From contig CAJUFY010000005.1 in NCBI GenBank assembly GCA_910586245.1, positions 1 through 64,000 of the forward strand: DNA of 64,000 nucleotides, written 5' to 3'. This stretch comes from an uncultured Christensenella sp. (GTDB lineage Bacteria > Bacillota > Clostridia > Christensenellales > Borkfalkiaceae). Position 1 is the stretch's first letter, and each line of letters starts with the position of its first letter. Below, piece by piece: positions 1-9,638 of the stretch. The position numbers and the translations under genes were made by a program. Below the pieces are notes generated by a model. It worked only from the letters and a program-made list of their open reading frames with translations, searched no databases and was not told where the DNA came from.

Positions 1-370
1 GGCGCTTTCGCGCCGACGTCATAGAAATGAAAGAAGGAAGCCGCCCGAAAAGATTGCCGGGATTGACAAAGATAACTGCGTGCGGCTTGGATTTTGAACA
101 AAGGGCGAGCGGATAGAAAAGAACCTGCCGCAGCGAAAAGGAAAATCTTTTTTGGAATTTCGAGAGGGCATGTTTGTTTCCTTCGATCGAAATGCCCCGC
201 CTGTGCGCGGCCGGACCGCGCGCTTGTCGCCACCGTGCCGATCGGCTGCCAAACGTAAACCCCGTGCTCGATCTGAGCGCGGGGCATTCTGCCAAAAAAA
301 GTTGGGGGCAAAATTGGGGGCAAACGAAAAAAGAGGGCGAAATCCGTTATTTTTGAGGGTTAAAATACTA
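1..370. other. Left edge, no convincing gene
   Basis: No reading frame here has a plausible ribosome binding site plus protein-like composition. The only odd feature is a 12-nt tandem duplication at 302-325 (TTGGGGGCAAAA then TTGGGGGCAAAC), which in one frame reads LGAK-LGAN. Such short repeated tails occur at the C-terminus of some integrases, but the upstream part of that frame does not look like a recombinase. I see nothing else that can be named. Confidence 0.5.
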
Positions 371-406
371 AATATAGTGGGTTTTCAAATGAAAACCCAC
401 TATATT
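371..406 (-). terminator. Terminator of the tRNA cluster
   Basis: A perfect 16-bp stem (371-386 with 391-406) closes a 4-nt loop immediately downstream of the tRNA-Glu gene on the minus strand. It is followed on that strand by a T-rich stretch (TAGTATTTTAA). Position and perfection suggest an intrinsic terminator for the three-tRNA transcript. Confidence 0.75.
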
Positions 407-408
407 AT

Positions 409-483
409 TGGTGACCCGTGCGGGAATCGAACCCACGATACCACCGTGAAAGGGTGATGTCTTAACCTCTTGACCAACGGGCC
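409..483 (-). tRNA. tRNA-Glu (TTC)
   Basis: On the minus strand the sequence begins GGCCCGTTGG and ends ACGGGTCACCA. The acceptor stem pairs fully with one G-U pair, and the anticodon loop CTTTCAC gives anticodon TTC. The T-arm GGTTCGATTC is canonical. The 3' CCA is encoded. It is the last gene of a minus-strand cluster. Confidence 0.96.
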
Positions 484-511
484 TTATAAAACGGCAAAAA
501 GCCGAATTTTT

Positions 512-588
512 TGGTAGCGATGAGTGGAGTCGAACCGCTGACCTATCGGGTATGAACCGATCGCTCTAACCAACTAAGCTACATCGCC
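512..588 (-). tRNA. tRNA-Met (CAT), elongator
   Basis: On the minus strand the gene starts GGCGATGTAG and ends CATCGCTACCA, with anticodon loop TTCATAC (CAT). The 1:72 position is paired (G-U), unlike the initiator next to it, so this is the elongator methionine tRNA. A CAT-anticodon Ile tRNA (substrate of TilS) is possible but the body resembles elongator Met. CCA is encoded. Confidence 0.9.
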
Positions 589-591
589 ATA

Positions 592-668
<77 letters not shown>

Positions 669-700
669 ATGTTGGTATCCGATAACCGAATAGCTTATTT

Positions 701-729
701 ATTTTAACGGAAGCAAAGTATTTTGTCAA
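701..729 (-). promoter_or_regulatory. Promoter of the tRNA cluster
   Basis: On the minus strand TTGACA (724-729) is separated by exactly 17 nt from TAAAAT (701-706). It reads directly into the fMet-Met-Glu tRNA genes. Confidence 0.88.
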
Positions 730-780
730 CTGTTTTTGTATGGAAAAATAAGTTTTTTTCGCGGGATGAAAAAACAATTC

Positions 781-809
781 TTGCAAAGCGCGTTTGAAAA
801 TGTTATACT
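781..809 (+). promoter_or_regulatory. Promoter of tilS
   Basis: TTGCAA (781-786), 17 nt, TATACT (804-809). The tilS ATG begins only 9 nt after the -10 element, so transcription should start about 2-3 nt before the start codon. No Shine-Dalgarno sequence precedes the ATG. Confidence 0.8.
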
Positions 810-818
810 GTAGCTGAT

Positions 819-2096
819 ATGGAACTGATTTCTTTGGAAAAATACCGCAATCTACGCGTTTGCGTTGCCGTGTCGGGCGGAATCGATTCGATTTGTTTGC
901 TGCACGTTTTTGCGCGGAGTGCGGCGGAATTTCAAATTACGCTATCGGCGGTAACCTGCGAGCACGGAATCCGCGGCGGGGAATCCGAACGCGATCTTAA
1001 TTTCGTGCAATCCGTTTGCGCGGATTGGAAGGTTCCTTTACGCGTTTTTTCTGCAGATATTCCCGCGCGGGCGAAAGAAAACCGCAGAGGATTGGAAGAG
1101 GAAGGGCGTGCGTTCCGCTATGAATGTTTTGCGGAAATCCTGCAAAGCGATGCAGACGCGGTTGCGACGGCGCACCATCGCGACGATTTTGCCGAGACCG
1201 TTTTGTTTCGACTGGTGCGGGGAACGTCGCTTGCGGGGCTCGGCTGTATTGCCGAGCGGAACGGGATCGTGCGTCCTTTTTTAAACGTTTCGCGCGCGGA
1301 GATCGAAGCGTATGCGCAGGCGCATTCGTTATCATACGTGAACGATTCGACGAATGCGGACGAGCAATACGCCCGCAACGCGATCAGGCATTCGGTATTG
1401 CCCGTGTTGGAAAATCTCGTCGGCGGGGCGGGGGAACGCCTCGTGCGGTTTGCGCTCCGCGCGAAACTAGACGACGACTTTTTGCAGACGCTGGCGCGGG
1501 AAAAGATTTCGGAGCGGGACGGGGATTTTTACGTCCCGGTGAATTTACCGCAGCCGTTGTTTTCCCGTGCGTGCATCGACGCGTTAAAACGGCTGGGGGT
1601 CGAAAAAAATTATTCTGATGCGAACGCCGAAGAAATCGAAAAATTAAAAGGCTTGCAGAGCGGAAGAAAAGTTTGTCTGCCGTGCGGGTTCGAGGCGGCG
1701 CGGGAAGGGGATGTAATTGTTCTTTACCGTCCGGTTCGGCCTTTTGAGGGGGAAATTCCGTTCGGGCGAGGTAACTTCCGATTGTCCTGTTACGAGGCGG
1801 AGATTACGGAAAGCGGGGAAGACGGATTGCGGGCGGATTTCGGGGCTTTCCCCGAAGGGTGCGTATTGCGGACGCGGCGGGAAGGGGATCGTATCACGCC
1901 CTTTCACGGAAAGGAAAAACCGTTGAAGGCGTTCTTAACCGATCGGAAAATTCCCGCGCGGATCGGACGGGCACTTCCGCTGATCGCCAAAGGGAGCGAA
2001 GTTTATGCGGTCTTCGGGGTAGAAATTTCCGATTTTGTCAAAGTAACGGACAAAACTTCGCTTGTCGTACGCCTTCGCATGAAACGGAACGGTTGA
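819..2096 (+). CDS. tilS: tRNA(Ile)-lysidine synthase
   Basis: Cytoplasmic enzyme that attaches lysine to C34 of the CAT-anticodon tRNA-Ile using ATP, so the tRNA reads AUA. The N-terminal PP-loop motif SGGIDS is at residues 19-24. The C-terminal TilS substrate-binding domain is recognisable in the last 80 residues (RREGDRITPF, then KAFLTDRKIPARIGR). At 425 residues it is normal length. The chosen ATG follows the promoter by 9 nt and lacks a ribosome binding site, so the message is nearly leaderless. It stands alone: tRNA genes lie behind it and a convergent lipoprotein gene in front, with a shared terminator. Family assignment is secure. Confidence 0.95.
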   Translation: MELISLEKYRNLRVCVAVSGGIDSICLLHVFARSAAEFQITLSAVTCEHGIRGGESERDLNFVQSVCADWKVPLRVFSADIPARAKENRRGLEEEGRAFRYECFAEILQSDADAVATAHHRDDFAETVLFRLVRGTSLAGLGCIAERNGIVRPFLNVSRAEIEAYAQAHSLSYVNDSTNADEQYARNAIRHSVLPVLENLVGGAGERLVRFALRAKLDDDFLQTLAREKISERDGDFYVPVNLPQPLFSRACIDALKRLGVEKNYSDANAEEIEKLKGLQSGRKVCLPCGFEAAREGDVIVLYRPVRPFEGEIPFGRGNFRLSCYEAEITESGEDGLRADFGAFPEGCVLRTRREGDRITPFHGKEKPLKAFLTDRKIPARIGRALPLIAKGSEVYAVFGVEISDFVKVTDKTSLVVRLRMKRNG

Positions 2097-2117
2097 CCGC
2101 GGAAAGGATAAAAATAA

Positions 2118-2148
2118 AAAGGCTCGCCCGAAAAACGGGTGAGCCTTT
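2118..2148. terminator. Bidirectional terminator
   Basis: A 13-bp stem with one G-U pair (2118-2130 with 2136-2148) has a 5-nt A loop and T-rich flank on the minus strand (CCTTTTTATTTTT). It lies between the convergent tilS and lipoprotein genes and probably serves both. Confidence 0.8.
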
Positions 2149-2151
2149 GGT

Positions 2152-3141
2152 TTAATCGGAAAATTCTGCCGACACGAGTTTGTAATGAAGCGTGCCCAAA
2201 TCCTGAATGACGGGGACACTCATGCGCAGCAACACGTTGCGGTACAGGTTTTCACCTTTGTCTTTGGAAGTGTTTGCAGCATAGGTAAATTCCTGCGGCT
2301 GTCCGGGCGAAGCGCCCGTATAAGTGAGGCTGAACGTGTGCACGCTCATTTCCTTCTTCTGTTCCGTACCGTTCAGCAAAAAGGCGAAGTCGGAAACAGT
2401 GGTGAGTTTCGGTTTTGCGGTGATCGCGGCGTTCTGAACGGCAATCGCGGAAGGATTGATGGTTTTCAGGGTAACCGCGCTTTCCATGTTCAGTCCGCGC
2501 AGAACGAACAGAATTTGCTCGTTGTCGAAAAAGTTCGTGCTTTCTCCCACCGAAACGGTTTTTTTCGTAACCTTTTTCGATTCGTCCACTTCCGGCAGAT
2601 TCTGCGTATATACCGTTTCCGCCTTGGCGGCGTTTTTGGTGTAGTTGACTTCGTAAACGTAGTCGTAAGCGGTCGCGGCGTTTTCGAGTTTATCGGGGTT
2701 GGCGCGCGGCACGTGGCTCTTGACTTGTTTTACGCTGCGCACGGGTTGCAGGCGCGCCGTAATCGGGCGGAACCACACGTCGGAAACGATCGTATCTTCG
2801 AATCGCTCGCCCGTTTCTCCCTTTACGGTGAATCTGCCGGCAACGGAAAGTTCGCTGTGCAGGTGGTATCCCGTTTCCACGGTGTTGTCGGGCAGGGTAA
2901 TTTGTTCGGCAGTGTAACTCGTAACGTAACTGCCCTCTTCGTAAGCGACGGAAAAATCCGTCCGTTTGCCCGGCTCGAAGGTCACTTTGTATTCCAGACG
3001 CTCGTGCTTGTCCTCGATGTTGGTGGTATCGGGGAATTTTAACCAGTTGGATGCAAGGGGCACCGCCGCGGTGCCGCCACAGGCGCACAGCACGGTGAGC
3101 GGGAGCAACAGCGTAAACGCCGCAAGGGCTTTTTTCTTCAT
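2152..3141 (-). CDS. Lipoprotein of unknown function
   Basis: A 329-residue protein starting MKKKALAAF with a hydrophobic signal segment and lipobox L-C-A-C about residues 18-21, so it should be lipid-anchored outside the membrane. The rest is rich in Thr, Val and Lys and looks like a beta-rich extracellular domain. I recognise no family. The ATG at 3141 was chosen over an upstream one (3219) because it is preceded by ACGGAGTTTGAT and lies downstream of a good promoter at 3172-3200. The gene is monocistronic and divergent from addB. Confidence 0.85.
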   Translation of the reverse strand: MKKKALAAFTLLLPLTVLCACGGTAAVPLASNWLKFPDTTNIEDKHERLEYKVTFEPGKRTDFSVAYEEGSYVTSYTAEQITLPDNTVETGYHLHSELSVAGRFTVKGETGERFEDTIVSDVWFRPITARLQPVRSVKQVKSHVPRANPDKLENAATAYDYVYEVNYTKNAAKAETVYTQNLPEVDESKKVTKKTVSVGESTNFFDNEQILFVLRGLNMESAVTLKTINPSAIAVQNAAITAKPKLTTVSDFAFLLNGTEQKKEMSVHTFSLTYTGASPGQPQEFTYAANTSKDKGENLYRNVLLRMSVPVIQDLGTLHYKLVSAEFSD

Positions 3142-3171
3142 ATCAAACTCCGTTTGCGAAATTTCCGTATC

Positions 3172-3200
3172 ATTATAGCACAATTTTTTCCGTTTGTAAA
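3172..3200 (-). promoter_or_regulatory. Promoter of the lipoprotein gene
   Basis: On the minus strand: TTTACA (3195-3200), 17 nt ending in TGC, TATAAT (3172-3177). The extended -10 (TGCTATAAT) recurs at other promoters in the window. Confidence 0.85.
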
Positions 3201-3230
3201 AATAAATCGGGGAAATCAAGGGAAATTTTT

Positions 3231-3259
3231 GTGAAAACTCGGCGGAAATGTGCTATAAT
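3231..3259 (+). promoter_or_regulatory. Promoter of addBA
   Basis: GTGAAA (3231-3236), 17 nt, extended -10 TGCTATAAT with TATAAT at 3254-3259. It leaves a leader of about 22 nt before the addB start. Confidence 0.75.
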
Positions 3260-3288
3260 CTTTAAAACGGATTTTTACGGCGGACATT

Positions 3289-6200
3289 ATGACGAAGATC
3301 ATCGGCGCGCCCACGCTGGACGACGCGCTTGCGGCGCTCGCGGCGCAAGTGAAGGAGCGGGAGTCGCGCGGCGGGAAAAACTTGATATTCTGCGAGGACA
3401 AGCTCACGCTGCTTGCCGAACGCGCGGTGCTGCAATCTTCGGGCGGAACGATGCTTACCGAAGTTTCCTCGTTTTCCCGTTTTCTGCGCGCCGATCGGAA
3501 AATACTTTCCAAACAGGGCTCGGTCATGGCGATTTCCGCCATTCTTGCCGCATGCGAAGGGGAACTGGGTTGTTTCCGTAAAAACGCCGCGCAGGCGGTG
3601 TACGAAACGATCGCGCAGCTTTCCGCTTCCCGCGTGGACGCGGCGGCGCTGCGTGCAAGCGCGGAACAAGCCGAAGGATTGCTCCGCCTCAAACTTTGCG
3701 ATCTTGCCCTCGTGTTCGAACGATACGAAGCGTTTTTGCATGAAAGAGAGCTTCTCGACGAAAACGGGTATCTGGCGCTTTTGCCCGAAAAAATCGCTTC
3801 GGGCGCGCTTGCGGATACGCACGTATTCTTTTTCGCGTTTCCCTCGTTTACCGCGCAGGCACGGGAAGGAGTGCGCGCCGCGATCGCATACGCCGGCGGC
3901 GTGACGGGAATTTTTATCGCGGGGGGGGAAGAGTGGTACACCAACGAAGGCGCGCGCTGCATGAAACACATTGCCGGGGAATTCGGTCAGACGCAGTCTG
4001 TCATGACGGGGTGCTCGCTCGAAGGGGACGCGCTCGAATTGCAGCGCGGTCTGTTTTTGCCCGAACGGTTTTCGGCGCCGCAAACGCCTTCGGAACAGGT
4101 GTGCATCTTCCGTGCGGAGGACGAAACGGAAGAATTCCGCACCGTGTGCGCGCTCATCAAAAAACATACGGCGGAAGGATTGCGCTATCAAGATATTGCC
4201 GTGCTCACGGGCGGGTGCGGAAGTTTTTCCGCGATCGAAAAAATGTTTTTATCCTATCGGATTCCTTATTTTTCCGACCGCAAACGCACGTACGATCTGC
4301 ACCCTTTGGGCGCGTTCGTGCTGTCCGTGCTGGAAGCGGTCGCGGGCGGACTGCTCCCCGAAGCGGTTGACACGGTGCTCGCTTCCGTCTATTTCGGGAA
4401 AGGGGATTGTTACCGCAATTATCTGCTGAAATTCGGCGGATACCGCGGCGCGGTGAAGCGGGAGATCAAAGAGGGCGAAGCAGTCAAGGATTACGACCGC
4501 GACGAGCTTACGGCATGCCGCAAACGGCTGCTCGATCTTCTTTCCTTCGTGCCCGCCAAAGGAACGGGCGCGGAATACGCCGCGGCGGTGCGCGCCCTCT
4601 GCGCGTACGTGCATGCGGAGGAAACGACCGAAGCGCTTCGCGCCCGCGTGACGGGGGCGGAGCGGGAATTTCTCGACACGTCCCCCCTCGGAAACGTGCT
4701 TGCGGAAACGGAAGCGGTTGCGGGCGGTCAAAAATTTACGGCGCGGGAGTTCTGCGCCGTGCTGAAAAACGGACTTTCGGCGTTGGAAATTTCCATGATT
4801 CCGCAGTTTGCGGACGCCGTATATTTAGGCGACGTCACCGAAAGCCGCCTGCCCCGCGCGGAAGTGCTGTTCTGTACGGGACTGACCGACGAAGTGCCGC
4901 GCGTGTCTGCGGATACCGCCGTGATTACCGACGGGGATATCCGAAAACTTTCCGAACTTTCTTTGCAGATCGAACCCGCGATCGCCGTCGTGAACGCGCG
5001 CGCCAGAGAAGCGTTCGCGCTCAACCTCTGTGCGTTCCGCGCGAAATTATATCTCAGCCGTCCTTTGCGCAAAGGGGACGCGGAAACGGCGGAGAGCGAG
5101 GGCATGTCCTACGCCGCACGGATTTTTTGTGCCGCGCCCCTGCCCGATCTGTTCCCTTACGACTGTTGCGAAGCGCAGCCCGCCGCGCTGGCGTTGCTCC
5201 GCATGAAAGAGGATTTCGAGGCGGGGCGGGAAAACGACGTGCAAAGGTTTTCTTCCCTTTGCGCCGTTTTAAAAAGGACGTCGGGTGAAACGTTCGTGCG
5301 CAATCTGCTCTCTTGCGGGGAAAAGGGGCGCGTGCCCGCGGCGGGCAAACTGTACTTCGAACGGGAAATTTCGCCTACGCTGCTCGAAAGTTATTTTTCC
5401 TGTCCCTATGCGGGATTTGCCGTGCGGGGCTTAAAACTGCGCGAACGGGAAGAGCGCACCGTGCTCGACACGGACGCGGGTACCTTCGTACACGCCGTGC
5501 TCGAGAGAACGGCGCGGCAGTTCAACCGGATCGGGAGCGAGGACGAACTGCGCGCCGTTGCCGAGGGGACGGGGGAGGAACTGCTTCGAAGTCCCCGCTT
5601 TCAATCGCTTGCCGATACCCGTGCCGGCGCCTATACGGGCGAACGGCTCGTGCGCGAGGGCGCGGCGGTGTCGCTTGCCGCGTACCTTCAGTTGAAGCAT
5701 TCGGCGTTTCAGGTTGCCGAAACGGAGGGGAGGCTTTCGCTTCCCGAACTTTCGCTCTTGGGCAAAGCCGACCGCGTGGACCGTTCGGACGAATACGTGC
5801 GCATCGTCGACTATAAAACGGGCGAGATCGACGACAGGGCGGTTTCCTATTACACGGGCAGAAAACTGCAGTTGCAGCTGTATCTGCTTGCGGCGGCGCA
5901 CGGCGGGAAACCTGCTGGCGCGTTCTATTTTCCCGCCGCGGACGATTTCTCGAAAGAGGGCGAAGAAAAATTCCGCATGAAGGGCTTCTTTTCCAAAGAG
6001 GAGGAGGTGCTCTCCCGCATGGACACGCTGCGCGCGGAAGGGGAAAAGAGCCGCTTTTTCGAGGGCGGCGGCAGAACGGAAAAGGGCATGCCGCAGGAGG
6101 ATTTCGAACGGTTCCTCGATTACGCGCGGCTCGTTTCTGCCGGAGCGGAAGCGGAAATGCGCGCGGGAAACATCGCGCCGTCGCCGTACGAGGGGGCGTG

Positions 6201-6318
6201 CGATTACTGCAAATGCAAGGGAATGTGCGCGTTTACCGGCACGCCGCGCAAAGAGAAGAACGTGGGCTGCGGCGAGATCGTAAAGATCGTCCGCCGCGCG
6301 AAGGGGGAAGAAGTATGA
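3289..6318 (+). CDS. addB: Helicase-nuclease subunit AddB
   Basis: Subunit of the AddAB helicase-nuclease that resects double-strand breaks to Chi for recombination. The RecB-type nuclease motif IVDYKTG has D841 and K843. The four iron-sulphur cysteines are C705 (SCPYAGF) and C971, C974, C980 with the expected x2/x5 spacing; an extra Cys lies at 976. The N-terminus lacks the Walker A motif found in Bacillus AddB, as in RexB-like versions. Length 1009 residues is somewhat short for AddB. A run of eight G at 3921-3928 lies in the coding region. The stop overlaps the addA start (ATGA). Confidence 0.9.
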   Translation: MTKIIGAPTLDDALAALAAQVKERESRGGKNLIFCEDKLTLLAERAVLQSSGGTMLTEVSSFSRFLRADRKILSKQGSVMAISAILAACEGELGCFRKNAAQAVYETIAQLSASRVDAAALRASAEQAEGLLRLKLCDLALVFERYEAFLHERELLDENGYLALLPEKIASGALADTHVFFFAFPSFTAQAREGVRAAIAYAGGVTGIFIAGGEEWYTNEGARCMKHIAGEFGQTQSVMTGCSLEGDALELQRGLFLPERFSAPQTPSEQVCIFRAEDETEEFRTVCALIKKHTAEGLRYQDIAVLTGGCGSFSAIEKMFLSYRIPYFSDRKRTYDLHPLGAFVLSVLEAVAGGLLPEAVDTVLASVYFGKGDCYRNYLLKFGGYRGAVKREIKEGEAVKDYDRDELTACRKRLLDLLSFVPAKGTGAEYAAAVRALCAYVHAEETTEALRARVTGAEREFLDTSPLGNVLAETEAVAGGQKFTAREFCAVLKNGLSALEISMIPQFADAVYLGDVTESRLPRAEVLFCTGLTDEVPRVSADTAVITDGDIRKLSELSLQIEPAIAVVNARAREAFALNLCAFRAKLYLSRPLRKGDAETAESEGMSYAARIFCAAPLPDLFPYDCCEAQPAALALLRMKEDFEAGRENDVQRFSSLCAVLKRTSGETFVRNLLSCGEKGRVPAAGKLYFEREISPTLLESYFSCPYAGFAVRGLKLREREERTVLDTDAGTFVHAVLERTARQFNRIGSEDELRAVAEGTGEELLRSPRFQSLADTRAGAYTGERLVREGAAVSLAAYLQLKHSAFQVAETEGRLSLPELSLLGKADRVDRSDEYVRIVDYKTGEIDDRAVSYYTGRKLQLQLYLLAAAHGGKPAGAFYFPAADDFSKEGEEKFRMKGFFSKEEEVLSRMDTLRAEGEKSRFFEGGGRTEKGMPQEDFERFLDYARLVSAGAEAEMRAGNIAPSPYEGACDYCKCKGMCAFTGTPRKEKNVGCGEIVKIVRRAKGEEV

Positions 6319-9300
6319 TTACGCCCGAACAGGAACGCGCGATTGCATCGCGCGGGAAAGTGATCGTGTCCGCTTCGGCGGGCAGCGGCAAAACGTTCGT
6401 CATGATCGAGCGGCTCGTTTCCCTCATTTTAAACGGCGCCGACGTCCGTCGGGTGCTGTGCGTGACCTTTACCAACAAAGCCGCGGCGCAGATGCGCGAC
6501 CGTCTGCGCACCGCGCTCATCAAAAAGATCGGCGAAGTGGCGGGGGAGGAGCGCGAACGGTTAAAAGCCCAGCTTGCCGCGCTTCCGCTTGCCGATATTT
6601 CGACCATTCACGCCTTCTGCGGCAGGCTCATCCGCACGCATTTTTATCTTGCGGACGTCGATCCCGCATTCCGTATCATCTCTCCCGATGATTCGGAGGG
6701 GAAACTGCTGATATCGCACGCGCTTGCCGAAACGTTCGAAACTGCTTACGAAACGGGCGGCGAAGCGTTTTCCCGTCTGCTTTCCGTCTACTTTCGGAAA
6801 AAGAAGGACGCCCGTCTGAAACAGATCGTGCTGGGAATTTGGCGGTCGGTGCGGGGGAGCGCGGATTATATCGAAATTCTTTCGGCGGCGGGGGAAGACC
6901 GTTTCGATTCCGCCTGCGCGTTTTTATACGAATATTACTGCGACCGCGCGGGATTTTTACGGGACGTTTGCGAGGAGCGCGGCGCGTTCTTTGCGGAAAA
7001 ATTTCCACGCGCGCTTCCCGTGTGCAAAAGCCTGATCGGGGCGTGCGACGCCCTGCTCGGCGCAAACGATTTGTTCGGCATGACGGCGCTTGCGCAGGAA
7101 CCGCCCGAAATCGCAAGAATGCCTTCTTCCGCTAAGGCGGAGGGCGAAACCGCCGCACAGCTGAAATTTCTGGCGGGGATTTCCAAATCGGTCAAAGCGC
7201 TGTATAGCGAACTGCGCGAATACGCCGCGGAAGAAACGGAACGCGCGCGCAGTCGGGACGCCGCCTGCCGCGCCGCCGCGCTCGCTTCGCTCGCGCTTTC
7301 CTTCGACGAAAATTACCGCCGCATGAAGCGGGAGGCGGGGCTGCTCGATTACGACGACCTCGAACATCTTGCGTTAAAAATTTTATCCGATCCCGCCGCG
7401 AACGGGGAAATTTCGGAAAAGTACGAATACGCGTTCGTGGACGAATATCAGGACGTGAATCCCGTGCAGGAGCGCATTTTATCCCTCGTAGGCGGCGGGG
7501 AGATCTTTCTCGTCGGCGACGCGAAGCAGGCAATTTACGGCTTCCGCGGCAGCCGTTCGGAATACTTCGAAGCGAAGGAATCGGAACTCGAACGTTCGCT
7601 CAAACTCACGTCCAACTTCCGCTCGGCGTCCGCCGTGCTGGACGCGGTCAACCGCGTGTTCGCGCCTTTGCTCGGGGATCGGTACGTGCCGATGCGCGGC
7701 GGCGACCGCTACGGGGATTACCGCGGCGAAGTGCTGTTTCACCGCGTGGAAGAGGAAGAAACGCAGGAAAAGCAGAGGGACGTCTATTCGGTGCTTGCGA
7801 ACGCCGCGCAGCCGGAAACGGACGCGCTTGCCGAAAAAGTCGTTTCCGTCGTCGAAAGCGAACTGGGCAAGGAATGGTTCGATGCGGACGAAGGGAAATA
7901 CAAACGGGTGGAATACGGCGACATCGCGGTGCTCGCCCGCAAGAACACGGGGGATGCGGAACGCATCGTCGCGGCGCTCGCGCAGAGGGGCGTGCCCGTA
8001 ACGACTTCGTCCAAAACGAATATTTGCGATTCGTTCGAGGCGCGTCTGCTCGTCGACTGGCTCTCCTATCTGGACAACGCGGAACAGGACGTTCCGTTTG
8101 CGACCGCGCTCCTTTCCGCGGCGGGAGGATTTACCGAAGAGGAGCTTGCGCAAATACGGCTGCGGTTCCCTTCTCCGTTTACCTTCCGCGCGGCATGCGC
8201 GGAATACGCGGAAAAAATGACGACGCCGCTTGCCGTAAAACTCAAGGAATTTTACGCGCGTACGGAAGAGCGGCGCGCGCTTGCGCAGATTCTGCCCGCC
8301 GCCGAAATTCTCGGCACGCTGCTTGCCGAAGGGCTGGAAGCGCAGATCGCCGCAAAGCCGGGAGGGAGCGACCGCCTTGCGCGGGTGGGGCGGCTGGTTG
8401 CCGAAGCGGAAAGCGCGGGCAGCGTGCACGGATTTCTGTCCCGCTTGAAAGCGGCGGATTACCGCATCGATTTTTCGGAAAGCGGCGGCGACCGCGCGGT
8501 AAAAGTGCTTACCATGCACGCGTCCAAAGGGCTGGAATATCCCGTCGTCATTCTTGCGGGCATGGACGCGAATTTCCACGGTGCCGATCGCGACGAATGG
8601 ACGTGGACGGACGCCTTTCGGATCGCGCCCAAAAGTTTCGACGAAGAACGCAAGCTCGTTTACGAAACGGTCGTGCGGCGGGCGGCGGCAGTCGTACAGG
8701 AATCGCGGGAGATCAAAGACGAATGCAATCTTCTGTACGTCGCCATGACGCGTGCGCGCTGCCGTCTGCATATGCTCTTCGGCGAAAAGGAGCGCGCGCT
8801 TCATCCCCGTTTTGCCAAACGGTTTTCCGATATGATCGATCTTTCGGCTTGCGCGGATTATTTTGCCGAAGACGCTCCGCCCGCAGGCGAGAGCCGTGCG
8901 CGGGAAGCGCTCGCGTACCGTTCCGATCCGCAAACCGAGGCGCAGATTCTTGCGGCTTACGGGCGGGAATATCCGTTTGCGGAAAGCACGTCGCTTCCCG
9001 TCAAGAGTTCGGCGACCGCGCTCATGCAGACCGTCCGCGCGGAAGAGATCGCGCCGCCTTCTTCCCGCGGCGGGGGATACGATGCGGACACGGGTACCGC
9101 ATACCACGCCTTTTTGGAGTACGTTGTTTTCGGTCAGCCTGCGGAACGCGAGCTCGAACGGATGCGGAACGCCCGTTTGTTGACGGAAGCGCAGTGCGCC
9201 TTGCTCGACCCCGCGAAGTTGCAACGGATTCTGCAAATCCCTTGCTTGAATGCGCTTGCGGGCAAACGCGTGTGGCGGGAACAGACTTTTCTCGTTTTGT

Positions 9301-9563
9301 TGCCCGCGTGCGAGGTTCTGCCGACGCAGGCGCGGGACGAAATCGTATTTCAGGGCGCGATCGATCTACTGTGCGAAGACGGGAACGGTTACACCGTGAT
9401 CGACTATAAATTTTCTTCGCACGACGAAGCGCGGATTCGGCGCGATTACGCTTTGCAGATAAAACTGTACAAAAAAGCGGTCGCGCGGGCAAAGCGCGTT
9501 GACGAGAAAACGGTGCGCGCGCGGATCGTAAATATCGCGCAGTGCATAGAAATCGAAATGTGA
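6315..9563 (+). CDS. addA: Helicase-nuclease subunit AddA
   Basis: UvrD/Rep-type SF1 helicase with C-terminal nuclease domain, partner of AddB. Walker A is ASAGSGKT at residues 20-27; motif II DEYQD begins at D376. A UvrD C-terminal motif KVLTMHASKGLEYPVVIL and the LLYVAMTRAR motif follow. The nuclease motif VIDYKFSS has D1030 and K1032, and a Q-K-Y-like LQIKLYKKA segment closes the domain. The start at 6315 overlaps the addB stop by 4 nt, which fits translational coupling. Length 1082 residues is slightly shorter than the Bacillus protein. Confidence 0.95.
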   Translation: MITPEQERAIASRGKVIVSASAGSGKTFVMIERLVSLILNGADVRRVLCVTFTNKAAAQMRDRLRTALIKKIGEVAGEERERLKAQLAALPLADISTIHAFCGRLIRTHFYLADVDPAFRIISPDDSEGKLLISHALAETFETAYETGGEAFSRLLSVYFRKKKDARLKQIVLGIWRSVRGSADYIEILSAAGEDRFDSACAFLYEYYCDRAGFLRDVCEERGAFFAEKFPRALPVCKSLIGACDALLGANDLFGMTALAQEPPEIARMPSSAKAEGETAAQLKFLAGISKSVKALYSELREYAAEETERARSRDAACRAAALASLALSFDENYRRMKREAGLLDYDDLEHLALKILSDPAANGEISEKYEYAFVDEYQDVNPVQERILSLVGGGEIFLVGDAKQAIYGFRGSRSEYFEAKESELERSLKLTSNFRSASAVLDAVNRVFAPLLGDRYVPMRGGDRYGDYRGEVLFHRVEEEETQEKQRDVYSVLANAAQPETDALAEKVVSVVESELGKEWFDADEGKYKRVEYGDIAVLARKNTGDAERIVAALAQRGVPVTTSSKTNICDSFEARLLVDWLSYLDNAEQDVPFATALLSAAGGFTEEELAQIRLRFPSPFTFRAACAEYAEKMTTPLAVKLKEFYARTEERRALAQILPAAEILGTLLAEGLEAQIAAKPGGSDRLARVGRLVAEAESAGSVHGFLSRLKAADYRIDFSESGGDRAVKVLTMHASKGLEYPVVILAGMDANFHGADRDEWTWTDAFRIAPKSFDEERKLVYETVVRRAAAVVQESREIKDECNLLYVAMTRARCRLHMLFGEKERALHPRFAKRFSDMIDLSACADYFAEDAPPAGESRAREALAYRSDPQTEAQILAAYGREYPFAESTSLPVKSSATALMQTVRAEEIAPPSSRGGGYDADTGTAYHAFLEYVVFGQPAERELERMRNARLLTEAQCALLDPAKLQRILQIPCLNALAGKRVWREQTFLVLLPACEVLPTQARDEIVFQGAIDLLCEDGNGYTVIDYKFSSHDEARIRRDYALQIKLYKKAVARAKRVDEKTVRARIVNIAQCIEIEM

Positions 9564-9638
9564 GAAAAGATTTTCTTTTCCGACAAAAAGAGTCGTTATA
9601 TATTACGCCCGTTTGGATATCATTGACGGGAACGGAGT

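Noticed and set aside
152..457. A + strand frame ending inside tRNA-Glu
   Set aside because: Its end GNRTHD is the well-known false translation of a tRNA complement; no ribosome binding site and no protein-like upstream part.
7479..9236. Long antisense frame under addA
   Set aside because: No start signals or motifs; addA is certain on the + strand.
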